Assembly: GCA_026712605.1 (NCBI GenBank)
Contig: JAPORL010000027.1
Coordinates: 1 to 8,989 of the forward strand
Reading direction: 5' to 3'
From: Pseudobdellovibrionaceae bacterium
Lineage (GTDB): Bacteria; Bdellovibrionota; Bdellovibrionia; Bdellovibrionales; UBA1609
DNA length: 8,989 nt
Notes under the pieces: generated by a model
What the model saw: only the letters and a program-made list of their open reading frames with translations
Databases searched by the model: none
What the model was told of the DNA's origin: nothing
Position numbers and translations under genes: made by a program
Shown here: positions 1 through 7,418 of the stretch, one piece after another
How the letters are laid out: each line of letters opens with the position of its first letter
How positions within the stretch are numbered: the stretch's first letter is position 1

Positions 1-165
1 TTTTGATAAAACAAACTCAACAAGCTTTCTTGCTCTTTTTAGATTAGAAAAAGTGTCTTTAAAAAATATATCATGGCTAAAGACAGCTTTTTTTATATTC
101 TGAGACTTTGTTGTTACTTTGTCTCTTCTTTTATTTTGTTGAGAGCTTTCTTTTTGTTTGTTCAT
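1..165 (-). CDS. Rpn/YhgA-like PD-(D/E)XK nuclease, N-terminal fragment (runs off the left edge)
   Basis: Only the first 55 codons are visible; the frame is open from the ATG at 165-163 to base 1. The first 25 or so residues are polar and rich in K, Q, N and S (MNKQKESSQQ...). They are followed by HDIFFKDTFSN at about residues 31-41 and a helix with RARKLVEFVL. This matches the characteristic N-terminus of the Rpn (recombination-promoting nuclease) / transposase_31 family, where an H-D-x-x-F-K motif precedes 'f.n...a...l...lp'. Family members are DNA nucleases of the PD-(D/E)XK fold linked to RecA-independent recombination. The catalytic D and E-x-K/Q residues would lie beyond the edge, so activity cannot be judged. 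The start at 165 is chosen because upstream ATGs within the tandem repeat (187, 231) are out of frame or closed by stops. It has only a weak purine stretch (AGAAAGCA) as a ribosome site. The family call rests on one short motif block. Confidence 0.62.
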   Translation of the reverse strand, partial: MNKQKESSQQNKRRDKVTTKSQNIKKAVFSHDIFFKDTFSNLKRARKLVEFVLSK

Positions 166-232
166 TGCTTTCTTTTTGTTTGTTCATTGCTTTCTTTTTG
201 TTTGTTTATTGCTTTCTTTTTGTTTGTTCATA
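145..232. repeat. Four tandem 22-bp repeats spanning the start of the Rpn-like gene
   Basis: Four head-to-tail units lie at 145-166, 167-188, 189-210 and 211-232, and each begins GCTTTCTTTTTG on the plus strand. Units 1 and 2 are identical. Unit 3 differs at 207 (C to T), and unit 4 differs in its last base. Read on the minus strand, each unit gives AATGAACAAACAAAAAG..., so units 1, 2 and 4 each carry an ATG (165, 187, 231), preceded for the inner two by purine-rich AGAAAGC. The change at 207 turns the unit-3 ATG into ATA. Because 22 is not a multiple of three, each extra copy shifts the reading frame by one base. Such arrays change copy number by slipped-strand mispairing, so this one could alter translation of the nuclease gene. 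Confidence 0.95.
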
Positions 233-238
233 AGTCAG

Positions 239-244
239 TCCTTT
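239..244 (-). promoter_or_regulatory. Shine-Dalgarno site in front of the outermost repeat ATG
   Basis: On the minus strand, AAAGGA (244-239) lies 7 nt before the ATG at 231-229. It is the only good ribosome site upstream of the Rpn-like gene. The reading frame it serves runs through 15 codons and stops at TGA 186-184. That TGA overlaps the next ATG (187-185) as ATGA. The site therefore looks like the ancestral signal of the gene, now separated from the open frame by three extra repeat units. Confidence 0.6.
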
Positions 245-249
245 AATTT

Positions 250-275
250 CGTCATTCCCGTGAAAGCGGGAATCT
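250..275 (+). repeat. Short palindromic repeat, copy 1 (hairpin with T-tract)
   Basis: ATTCCCG at 254-260 pairs with CGGGAAT at 267-273 around a 6-base loop, giving a 7-bp GC-rich stem in otherwise AT-rich DNA. It is followed by eight Ts at 275-282, so on the plus strand it has the form of a rho-independent terminator. No plus-strand gene ends here, because the flanking genes are divergent. It is better read as a copy of a dispersed REP-like element, since a second copy lies at 514-539. It sits 5 bp upstream of the Shine-Dalgarno site of the Rpn-like gene and so would be in that gene's 5' leader. Confidence 0.75.
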
Positions 276-513
276 TTTTTTTATTTCAAACTCGGGTTGT
301 TTAAAAGTTAGATTTTAAAAACAAGAGCTCTTACATATTAAATCAGCAAAACAACTACTTAAAATTAAAGAGGATTTAAAGCTGATTTTTTAAAAAAATG
401 CCGAACACAGGAGTACCGTCAGTTTTTTTACTCTTACAAATGGGAATTATAGACTTGAGTATAAAAACTTTTTTAGCTGTCATTCCTGTTTATCTAAAAT
501 CCACTTGTTGAAG

Positions 514-539
514 AGATTCCCGTTTTCGTGGGAATGATG
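514..539 (-). repeat. Short palindromic repeat, copy 2 (inverted relative to copy 1)
   Basis: ATTCCCG (516-522) pairs with TGGGAAT (529-535) with one G-T wobble. The reverse complement of 514-539 matches 250-275 at 22 of 26 positions, so the same element occurs twice here in opposite orientations. This copy has no T-tract, which argues that the conserved unit is the palindrome and not a terminator. The two copies could also pair with each other across about 240 bases. Confidence 0.75.
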
Positions 540-672
540 AAGTTATTAGAATTGACGAAAGCTGGTTTTATTTGCTTTTTTATATAGTTTTTTAGGGACT
601 CTAGCCAATAGTCTGTAAAGCAGGACTTTAGCTGAATTATTTTTATTTCTATCTTAAAATAAATAAGGCTTA

Positions 673-702
673 TTACAATTAGAAAACAAATGAAATTATA
701 AT
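673..702 (+). promoter_or_regulatory. Possible promoter of the gspCDEF operon
   Basis: A perfect sigma-70-type -10 box, TATAAT, lies at 697-702. The best -35 candidate is TTACAA at 673-678, only three of six consensus matches, with an 18-bp spacer. Transcription from here would leave a 5' leader of about 95 nt before the gspC ATG. In DNA this AT-rich, TATAAT occurs often by chance, so the call is tentative. Confidence 0.25.
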
Positions 703-803
703 AGCTAAAAATTTTGCAGTAAGAGGGTTTTTGCGAAATTAAGTTAGATTTAAAGTTTGAAAATATTTTTAAAGTTTTCTAATTACAAATAGATAATTAC
801 ATC

Positions 804-1787
804 ATGTGGAACATGTCCTATAAAGATTTTAAATTTTTTATAAATAGACATACTATAATAAATAGATTGAGACAATATAGCCATAAATTGTCTTTTTTTA
901 TAAATAAACATGGCAGGCTTTTACTTATTTTACTTATTTCTTTTGCTATTTCTGATTTACTTTTAATTGGAAGTTATAATTTTTTAATTCCAGAAAAAGA
1001 ATTATTGCCTTTAAGTGTAGCTTATCAAGATAAAAAATCTTTGTATTCTCCTAATACTTATAAAATAGTTTGGGAAAATAATATTTTTCATACAGGTCCT
1101 ATTCCTATAGAATTAAAAACAGATTCTAAAAGTGTTGAGCCTATTGAATCTTCTTTACCTTTTTCTCTTAAAGGGACTATTATTCATGCCAATCCTCGTC
1201 GTTCTGTGGCTACTATTCAAGCGGGTTTGGAAAATAAAAGTTTATCTTATCAACAAGGAGATTTTATAGAAAAGCAGGCTGAAATTAAAAAAATTGAAAG
1301 AGCTAAAGTTATCTTTTTTAATCAAAATAACAATCGCTTGGAATATATTATAATTCCTGAAGAAAAAGCTAAACTTAATATTTCCTATCAGGAAAAGGAA
1401 ACACAATCTAAAGTTCCAGAACAAAAGGATAGCCTAGTCAAAAGACAAGACAATAGATTTGAAATGAAAAGATCAGATTTGAATGAGAATTTAGAAAATT
1501 TGCCCGAAATATTAAGTCAAGCTCGTGTTGTGCCACATACGGAAAATGGAGAGTTATTAGGCTTTCGTTTTGCAAAAATAGATAAAGGCAGTATTTATGA
1601 AGACTTGGGTTTTGAAAAAGGAGATATTATAAAAAAAGTAGCAGGTGAGTTTGTAACGACTCCAGAACAGGCCTTAGAGCTTTTTGAAAGGCTAAAGGGA
1701 GGGAGTGGGTTTAAAATGCTTGTAGAAAGAGAAGGGAAAGAGTTAGAGTTAGAATATAATGTGAATGAAAATGCTCCAATAAGGTAA
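804..1787 (+). CDS. gspC: Type II secretion system protein GspC (inner membrane, HR and PDZ domains)
   Basis: GspC is the bitopic inner-membrane subunit of the T2SS that contacts the secretin GspD in the periplasm and helps recruit substrates. The protein has a cytoplasmic N-terminus of about 37 residues and one membrane helix at about 38-61 (GRLLLILLISFAISDLLLIG). A family-typical 'W..NIF' block is at 90-95. The homology region (HR) spans about 115-188 (LPFSLKGTIIHANPRRSVAT), followed by a polar linker at 190-230. A C-terminal PDZ domain spans about 235-322 (GFRFAKIDKGS, GFEKGDIIKKVAGE). At 327 aa it is slightly longer than many GspC proteins, mainly through the N-terminal extension and the linker. 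No Shine-Dalgarno site precedes the ATG at 804; the ATG at 813 (MSYKDFKFF) is an equally possible start. It heads the gspCDEF operon, with 7 bp between its stop and gspD. Confidence 0.9.
   Translation: MWNMSYKDFKFFINRHTIINRLRQYSHKLSFFINKHGRLLLILLISFAISDLLLIGSYNFLIPEKELLPLSVAYQDKKSLYSPNTYKIVWENNIFHTGPIPIELKTDSKSVEPIESSLPFSLKGTIIHANPRRSVATIQAGLENKSLSYQQGDFIEKQAEIKKIERAKVIFFNQNNNRLEYIIIPEEKAKLNISYQEKETQSKVPEQKDSLVKRQDNRFEMKRSDLNENLENLPEILSQARVVPHTENGELLGFRFAKIDKGSIYEDLGFEKGDIIKKVAGEFVTTPEQALELFERLKGGSGFKMLVEREGKELELEYNVNENAPIR
1781..1784 (+). promoter_or_regulatory. Weak ribosome binding site of gspD inside the end of gspC
   Basis: AAGG lies 10 nt before the gspD ATG (1795) and overlaps the last codons of gspC, so gspC translation may be coupled to gspD. 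It is the only recognisable Shine-Dalgarno-like site within the operon. Confidence 0.4.
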
Positions 1788-1794
1788 ATGCAAC

Positions 1795-4428
1795 ATGTAT
1801 AATACAAGATGGATTTTTTTAATTGTATTTTTTCTTTTTAGCTTTTATGGAACAGCTGTTCCTGTAGGTAAAAAAACAAATGTTAGCTTTGATAAAGCTT
1901 TACCTGAAGATATTTCAAATGAAAACTTTCCAGAGCGTATTGACAGCTTTGATTTTCCAAATGCTAATTTACTGGATTTAGTTAAAGCTATAGGTAAATT
2001 AACTGGAATCAATTTTATTGTAGATCCCGGTTTGAGCGGAAGGAAGATTTCTATTATTGCTCCTTCTGCTATAACAGTGGCTGAAGCTTATAAGGCTTTT
2101 TTATCGGCTTTGTCGGCCAATGGATACACTGTAGTAAAATCAGGCGCTTTTTGGAAAATCATTACTACAGAAAAAGCTCATAAAGATAACATAGAGGTTT
2201 ACAGTGGAGATTATTTTCCCAATACCGATCAGTTAATCACTCGTATCATCAAATTAAAATATATAAATGCTAAAGATTTTGAAGCCTCTATTAAATGGTT
2301 GTTATCTCAAGACAATAAAATCTCTACACTTGAAAGTTCTAACAGTATCATTCTTTCTGATTATGGTTCTGTGATTGAGAGAATAATGAAGATCATTTAT
2401 GAGTTAGATGTGCCCGGTTCTGGAGAAAGGATTCAATTAATAAAAATTGAGCATGCTTCTGCTGAAGAGATAGCTGTTATTTTAAGTGAGCTTCTTTCTA
2501 TAAAAAATACATCTTCTAGAAGAGGTTCTTCTTTTTCTAAAAACCGAAAAGCTCCTCGTGTGACTTTGTCTCCTAATTTAAGAAAGAGCAATTCTTTATC
2601 TGGCAAAATACAAATTTCAAATATTATTCCAGATAATAGAACAAATTCCTTAGTGATTTCGGCTAATGAAAAAGGTTTTGAAAAAGTTAAAAAATTGGTT
2701 AAGAAATTAGATACTCCCGTTGATCCTTCTCGAACAGGGGGGGTTTATGTTTATAATGTTTTATATGGAACGGCTGAAGAGGTGTATAATACTCTTATGG
2801 GAATTAAACCGCCAACAAATAACAATAGGAATTTACCAGCTCGTAACTTTCCTTTACCTCGTAGAAGAGTTGGTGGCTCTTCTACTACTCCTTTAAGCTC
2901 ACAATCTCCTTTATTTGGAAATGTAAATATTATGGCAGATTCAAATACGAACAGTTTAATTATAAGCGCTAAAAATAAATATGAATACGAAAGAGTATTA
3001 TCTGTATTAAGGCAAATTGATATCCCTAGAGATCAGGTTTTTATTCAAGCTATTATTGTAGAGATGATTGTGGATAAAGGAGATGATAGAGAATTTAACT
3101 TAGCGGGAGCTATCGGTCAGTTGTTGAAAAAACAATTTGGAGATAACTATGCCTTTAAAGATGTCTTAGGCTCTTCAGTAGTTGGTTTTTTAGATCAAAA
3201 AATTGGATTTAATAGCATTCAACAAGCTGGCTTAGGACCTGGACTTATTTTAGGATTGCCTATTTTAAAACTTTTAAAAGGGGTGCTGGGTAATGATGAT
3301 TTTTTAAATACACAGGAACTGACTGAACAGGCAAAAGACTTATTTCCAGAGACTGAAGACAATTTTGCAATTAATAGACAAAATTATATAAACTCTCAAA
3401 ATAACAGACTGAATAGCAGTTTGTTAAATCAGTCTTTATCAACAGCTTTTATTCCCTTGTTGAGACTATTAAAAACCTCTTCTAATGTGAATGTGCTTTC
3501 TACTCCTCAACTAACGACTTTAGATAATGTTTCTGCTTTTATTGAAGTGGGGGAGAATGCGCCAGTAGGTTTAAGCAATACAGCGACAATAGGAGCCATA
3601 GCTCAAAACTCTGTGGATAGGGAGGATATTACTTTAAGATTAGATATCACTCCTCGTATCAACCCTGAATCAGGAACTGTTCAAATGGACATTAAACAAA
3701 AATTTGATGATTTTTCTAATAGAAGCTCTTCAGCCAGTGAATTGGCTACTCGGGGAGTGCATATTGTTAAAAGAAATATTGAAACAAAGATGGTTTTACA
3801 TGATGGAGAAACAGCTGTTTTGGGAGGACTTTTAACAGATAAAGAAACAAAATCAGAAAATAAAGTTCCTATTTTAGGGGATATACCAATTATTGGCTGG
3901 TTTTTTAAAGGAGCGGAAGTCAGAAAAGAAAAACGGAATTTGCTAGTTTTTATTACCCCGACTATAATAAAAGGAAAAGATCAAAAAAGAAAAACAAAAG
4001 ATCTTTTAGGAAAAAAATTGGAAGAGCGTATTCAATTTGTAGAAAAATACATGAAAGGGAAAGACCCTCATGGAGAAACTTTAGATAGACTCATACCAAC
4101 GGCAAAAAATGTTTCTGAAAAAATGTTGGAAATGGAGGAAGTGGATGGAAATAATACAGATAAAGATTGGAATATAAATAATTTATTTAATGATACTGAT
4201 GATGAAAGAGAAGAATCGGACAGTCAAGATAGAGTAGATGAAACTATAAAATCAGATATTCAAGATGAATTAGAAGGAAAACCGGAAGAAGAGATATTAA
4301 CTCCTTTAGATTATCAAGAAGCCTTACCGCCTGATAATTGGGACAGTTCTTCTTCTGAAGGAGTTACAGAAGAAGAAAAAGATGATTCACCAGATTTTAT
4401 AAGCATAGATCCAGACATTTTAGAATAA
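1795..4428 (+). CDS. gspD: Type II secretion system secretin GspD, with long acidic C-terminal tail
   Basis: This is the outer-membrane secretin that forms the multimeric T2SS exit channel. A signal peptide covers about residues 1-22. The N0 domain is about 48-125 (SFDFPNANLLDLVKAIGKLT), N1 about 147-206, N2 about 212-307 and N3 about 315-409. N2 and N3 each contain a low-complexity S/R/N/P-rich loop (around 239-265 and 338-372). The secretin core starts at 414 (QVFIQAIIVEM). It includes SSNVNVLSTPQLTTLDN (562-578) and the signature VHIVKRNIETKMVLHDGETA (655-674). It ends at about 725 with VPILGDIPIIGWFFKG and RNLLVFITPTII. The protein has 877 residues, against roughly 650-710 for well-known GspDs. 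The excess comes from the loops, a longer insert in the barrel/gate region (about 430-555) and a C-terminal extension of about 150 residues. In the last 107 residues of that extension about a third are D or E. No TonB-like or pilotin-specific feature could be recognised. It is flanked by gspC and gspE in one operon. Confidence 0.95.
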   Translation: MYNTRWIFLIVFFLFSFYGTAVPVGKKTNVSFDKALPEDISNENFPERIDSFDFPNANLLDLVKAIGKLTGINFIVDPGLSGRKISIIAPSAITVAEAYKAFLSALSANGYTVVKSGAFWKIITTEKAHKDNIEVYSGDYFPNTDQLITRIIKLKYINAKDFEASIKWLLSQDNKISTLESSNSIILSDYGSVIERIMKIIYELDVPGSGERIQLIKIEHASAEEIAVILSELLSIKNTSSRRGSSFSKNRKAPRVTLSPNLRKSNSLSGKIQISNIIPDNRTNSLVISANEKGFEKVKKLVKKLDTPVDPSRTGGVYVYNVLYGTAEEVYNTLMGIKPPTNNNRNLPARNFPLPRRRVGGSSTTPLSSQSPLFGNVNIMADSNTNSLIISAKNKYEYERVLSVLRQIDIPRDQVFIQAIIVEMIVDKGDDREFNLAGAIGQLLKKQFGDNYAFKDVLGSSVVGFLDQKIGFNSIQQAGLGPGLILGLPILKLLKGVLGNDDFLNTQELTEQAKDLFPETEDNFAINRQNYINSQNNRLNSSLLNQSLSTAFIPLLRLLKTSSNVNVLSTPQLTTLDNVSAFIEVGENAPVGLSNTATIGAIAQNSVDREDITLRLDITPRINPESGTVQMDIKQKFDDFSNRSSSASELATRGVHIVKRNIETKMVLHDGETAVLGGLLTDKETKSENKVPILGDIPIIGWFFKGAEVRKEKRNLLVFITPTIIKGKDQKRKTKDLLGKKLEERIQFVEKYMKGKDPHGETLDRLIPTAKNVSEKMLEMEEVDGNNTDKDWNINNLFNDTDDEREESDSQDRVDETIKSDIQDELEGKPEEEILTPLDYQEALPPDNWDSSSSEGVTEEEKDDSPDFISIDPDILE

Positions 4429-4453
4429 AAAATGGGCTTTAAATATCTATATT

Positions 4454-6145
4454 ATGCAAGCTGAAAAAAAAATTTATGATAAAAAAAGTATAGAGGAAGT
4501 TTTAACAAAATCAACTTCCTTAACTTCTATACAAACCCAGTATCTACTGCAAATAAAAAATTCAGCAGGAAAAAGTTTAGAAGAAGTTTTAAAAAATAAA
4601 AAAACTGTAGAATCGGCTTTATTAGAATTGTGTAAATTTTTAAATATTTCATTTTTATCAGAAATTCCTTTTACTGAGATTCCTTCAGAATTAGTATCTG
4701 GTCTTCCTATTCAGTATGCTAAAAACCATAACATTTTACCTTTTAAGGAAAATAAAAATAAAATTCAGGTTTTAACTAGTAACCCTTTAGACTTTGAAGT
4801 ATTTAACAGTTTAAAGGTGAAATTTAAAAAGCCTATTGAGCCTATTATGAGTTTTAATTATAAAATTAAAGAGGCTATCAATCATGTTTATGAGAAAAGA
4901 ACACAGGATTTTGATGAATTTGAAGATATAAAAGCAGAAGAATATAATCTTCAGGATCCGGTTATTGATCTTTTAGACGCGCATGATGAAGCTCCCATTA
5001 TTAAATTAGTGAATACTCTTTTAGTTCGCGCTGTTAAAGAAAGAGCCTCTGATATTCATTTAGAACCTTATGAAAAAGAGCTTTTAGTTCGTTTTCGTGT
5101 GGATGGGAATTTGTATTCTGTTTTAAAGCTCAAAAAGCGACTTCAAAATGCTGTCAGCTCTCGTATTAAAATTATGGGAAAACTTAATATAGCTGAAAAA
5201 AGACTTCCACAAGATGGAAGCATTCCTTTGCGACTAGCGGGAAAAGATATTGATATTCGTTTAAACACTGTTCCAACTTCTTTTGGAGAAAGATTGGTTT
5301 TAAGATTACAAGATCGTTCTCAAGTTTTTTTGGAAATTGATCAACTGGGCTTTTCTGAACCAAATAAAGATACTTTAAATCAGTTATTAGAAAAAAACTA
5401 TGGTATTATTTTAGCAACAGGTCCTACAGGGAGTGGAAAATCTTCTACTTTATATGCTTGTGTTTCTAAAATAAGCTCTAAAGATATTAATATTATTACT
5501 ATTGAGGATCCTGTGGAGCAGAGAATTCATGGAGTAGGTCAAATCCAAGTAAGCCCTAAAATTGGTTTGACCTTTGCTAAAGGACTTCGCTCTATACTGA
5601 GACAAGATCCTGATGTTATTATGGTTGGAGAAATTAGAGATTTGGAAACAATGAAAATTTCTATCAATGCTTCTTTAACAGGTCATTTAGTTCTTTCCAC
5701 TTTACATACAAATGATTCAGCAGGAGTTTTTCCCCGATTGATTGATATGGGTTGTGAGCCTTTTTTAATAGCCACTTCTCTTTTAGGAGTGATTTCACAA
5801 AGGCTTGTAAGAGTGCTATGTCCTCATTGTAAAGAGCCTTATAAACCAAGCGCCAATGATCTAAATATATTAGGGACAAAACTTAAAACAAAAAATCTTT
5901 ATAAAGCTAAAGGCTGTAATAAATGTAATTATAAAGGCTATTTAGGAAGAACGGCTATTGCTGAAGTACTGATTGTAAATGATGATATTCGTTCTTTAAT
6001 TTTACAAAACTCTAGTGGAAGTATGATTAAAAAGAAAGCTATTTCTCAAGGCATGATAACTTTTAGAGAACATGGCCTTGAAAAGGTCACTCAGGGACTA
6101 ACAACTATTGAAGAGGTTTTATCTAATACTCAATTGGATGTTTAA
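4454..6145 (+). CDS. gspE: Type II secretion system ATPase GspE
   Basis: GspE is the cytoplasmic hexameric AAA+-like ATPase that drives pseudopilus assembly. An N-terminal N1E/MshEN-type domain spans about residues 40-145. It is followed by the GspE N2 domain with RASDIHLEP (197-205), the arginines R213 and R215, and AEKRLPQDG (247-255). The ATPase core has Walker A GPTGSGKS (323-330), the Asp box IITIEDPVE (347-355), Walker B DVIMVGEIRD (387-396) and the His box STLHTND (415-421). A tetracysteine zinc motif is formed by C456/C459 and C488/C491, typical of T2SS and MSHA-type ATPases and absent from PilT. All key residues are intact, and the 563-aa length is normal. No Shine-Dalgarno sequence precedes the ATG. 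A 10-codon frame (ATG at 4432, stop at 4462) starts right after the gspD stop and overlaps the gspE start; it may only reflect chance. The gap to gspD is 25 bp and to gspF 9 bp. Confidence 0.95.
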   Translation: MQAEKKIYDKKSIEEVLTKSTSLTSIQTQYLLQIKNSAGKSLEEVLKNKKTVESALLELCKFLNISFLSEIPFTEIPSELVSGLPIQYAKNHNILPFKENKNKIQVLTSNPLDFEVFNSLKVKFKKPIEPIMSFNYKIKEAINHVYEKRTQDFDEFEDIKAEEYNLQDPVIDLLDAHDEAPIIKLVNTLLVRAVKERASDIHLEPYEKELLVRFRVDGNLYSVLKLKKRLQNAVSSRIKIMGKLNIAEKRLPQDGSIPLRLAGKDIDIRLNTVPTSFGERLVLRLQDRSQVFLEIDQLGFSEPNKDTLNQLLEKNYGIILATGPTGSGKSSTLYACVSKISSKDINIITIEDPVEQRIHGVGQIQVSPKIGLTFAKGLRSILRQDPDVIMVGEIRDLETMKISINASLTGHLVLSTLHTNDSAGVFPRLIDMGCEPFLIATSLLGVISQRLVRVLCPHCKEPYKPSANDLNILGTKLKTKNLYKAKGCNKCNYKGYLGRTAIAEVLIVNDDIRSLILQNSSGSMIKKKAISQGMITFREHGLEKVTQGLTTIEEVLSNTQLDV

Positions 6146-6154
6146 CTATTTGTT

Positions 6155-7366
6155 ATGGCTGTTTTTGAATATAAAGGATTAGACAAGTCAGGTCGTTTTT
6201 TAAAAGATTTTGTAGAAGCTGAAAATATTAAAACAGCTAAACAGATTTTAAAAAAAAAAGGAATCTATCTTCAAGAAATTGAAATTCAAACTCATTATAA
6301 AAAAGACTCGGGGAGTTTATTTCAATCTCAAAAAGTAAATACTAAAGAGTTGGCTGTTTTTACTAGGCTTTTAGCTTCTTTGTTGAGAGCAGGAGTGCCT
6401 TTAGTGGAAGCTTTAGATGCTATTTCTCAACAGATGCCAAACCCTTACTTTTGTTCCAGTGTCGCTAATTTAAAAGATCAAGTGAATGAAGGAAAACCTT
6501 TTTACATTGCTTTAAAAGAGTATCCTTTAATTTTTGATTTGATTTATGTATCTTTATGTGAGTCAGGAGAAGCCAGTGGAACATTGGATAATATTTTAGA
6601 GCAGATAGCTGATTTAATGGAAAAAAGAGCTAGTGTAAAAAATAAAGTTTTAACAGCTTTATTTTATCCTATGATTTTATTTGTAATAGCAATTACTGTT
6701 ATGATTGTTTTATGTGTCTATGTCATACCTAATTTAATGGAATTATTTGAGAATGTAGAAGATCTTCCATGGATGACAAAAGTTACCTTAGCTTTGAGTA
6801 ATTTCTTGATCAATTATTGGATTGTTTTAATTGTTTCTTTTTTTACTGGACTGTATCTTTTTTTAAAATGGAAAAAAACAAAAAGAGGGAAATCTCTTTG
6901 GGATAAACTTATTTTATCTATACCTGTATTTGGTCGTTTAATTAGAACAGCTGATATTGCTATGTTTTCAAAAACTTTATCTGTTTTATTGAAAGGGGGA
7001 GTGCCGGTTTTAAAATCAATGGATATTGTAAAAAATGTTTTAAGCAATAATTTAATTAAACAGGCTGTTGAAAGAGCAAGAGAAAATATTAAAGAGGGTG
7101 AGCCTATTGTAGAGCCTTTGATGCGATCAGGACAATTTCCACCTGTGGTTTTACAGATGATAAGAGTAGGAGAAAAAACAGGAGAATTAGAAAACATGCT
7201 AGATCAAGTGGGACAGTCTTATGATAGACAAGTTGAGATGGAAGTTTCCGCTTTAACAGCTTTACTAGGTCCTATTATGATTTTATTTATGGCAGGTATT
7301 ATAGTATTTATTTTGCTATCTGCGTTACTTCCTATGTTAGGAAGTTTTGATGCTTTATCTGGATAA
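6155..7366 (+). CDS. gspF: Type II secretion system inner-membrane platform protein GspF
   Basis: GspF is the polytopic inner-membrane platform protein that couples the GspE ATPase to pseudopilus assembly. A cytoplasmic N-terminal domain (about 1-60, MAVFEYKGLDKSGRFLKDFV) precedes two T2SSF repeats, at about 68-192 and 270-393. Each repeat carries the paired signatures: LLRAGVPLVEALDAI and CESGEASGTLDNIL in the first, LLKGGVPVLKSMDIV and IRVGEKTGELENMLDQV in the second. Membrane helices lie at about 166-193, 218-238 and 370-395. Length (403 aa) and layout are standard. The start follows the gspE stop by 9 bp, with no clear ribosome site, which suggests translational coupling. It is the last plus-strand gene in the window: the next gene is convergent, so gspG is not in its usual place. 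Confidence 0.95.
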   Translation: MAVFEYKGLDKSGRFLKDFVEAENIKTAKQILKKKGIYLQEIEIQTHYKKDSGSLFQSQKVNTKELAVFTRLLASLLRAGVPLVEALDAISQQMPNPYFCSSVANLKDQVNEGKPFYIALKEYPLIFDLIYVSLCESGEASGTLDNILEQIADLMEKRASVKNKVLTALFYPMILFVIAITVMIVLCVYVIPNLMELFENVEDLPWMTKVTLALSNFLINYWIVLIVSFFTGLYLFLKWKKTKRGKSLWDKLILSIPVFGRLIRTADIAMFSKTLSVLLKGGVPVLKSMDIVKNVLSNNLIKQAVERARENIKEGEPIVEPLMRSGQFPPVVLQMIRVGEKTGELENMLDQVGQSYDRQVEMEVSALTALLGPIMILFMAGIIVFILLSALLPMLGSFDALSG

Positions 7367-7418
7367 TTTCTAATCAAATAACAAAGAGTAGTTACTAATT
7401 ATTTTCATTCTTGTAAGC

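Larger units (their letters stand above)
233..803. other. Divergent intergenic region between the Rpn-like gene and gspC
   Basis: About 570 bp separates the minus-strand nuclease gene from gspC. It contains the Shine-Dalgarno site at 239-244, the two inverted palindromic repeats and, nearer gspC, a possible promoter around 673-702. The longest plus-strand frame noticed (398-511, 37 codons, starting MPNTGVPSVF) has no ribosome site and no recognisable similarity, so I do not call it a gene. No tRNA or other structured RNA was recognised. Confidence 0.7.

Noticed and set aside
145..232. Tandem 22-bp repeats as a CRISPR array
   Set aside because: Units are directly adjacent with no spacers.
250..282. 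Palindrome plus T-tract as the terminator of a plus-strand gene
   Set aside because: No plus-strand gene ends upstream of it, and its second copy lacks a T-tract; treated as a dispersed repeat.
398..511. Plus-strand 37-codon frame in the divergent intergenic region
   Set aside because: No ribosome site, and no recognisable motif in either direction; compatible with chance.
1242..1424. Minus-strand frame of 60 codons inside gspC
   Set aside because: Antisense shadow of gspC; phenylalanine-rich translation of A-rich coding DNA, no ribosome site, no family resemblance.
1595..1807. Minus-strand frame of 70 codons over the gspC/gspD junction
   Set aside because: Lies opposite the PDZ domain coding region; shadow frame.
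5664..5879. Minus-strand frame of 71 codons inside gspE
   Set aside because: Opposite the well-conserved His-box and zinc-motif coding region; shadow frame.
6814..7197. Minus-strand frame of 127 codons inside gspF
   Set aside because: Opposite the second T2SSF repeat; its length reflects codon bias of gspF, with no start signal or recognisable motif.
804..7366. Type IV pilus biogenesis locus (pilQ/pilB/pilC) instead of T2SS
   Set aside because: The first gene is a GspC with HR and PDZ domains, and the secretin has N0-N3 domains of the GspD type, which fixes the assignment to type II secretion.
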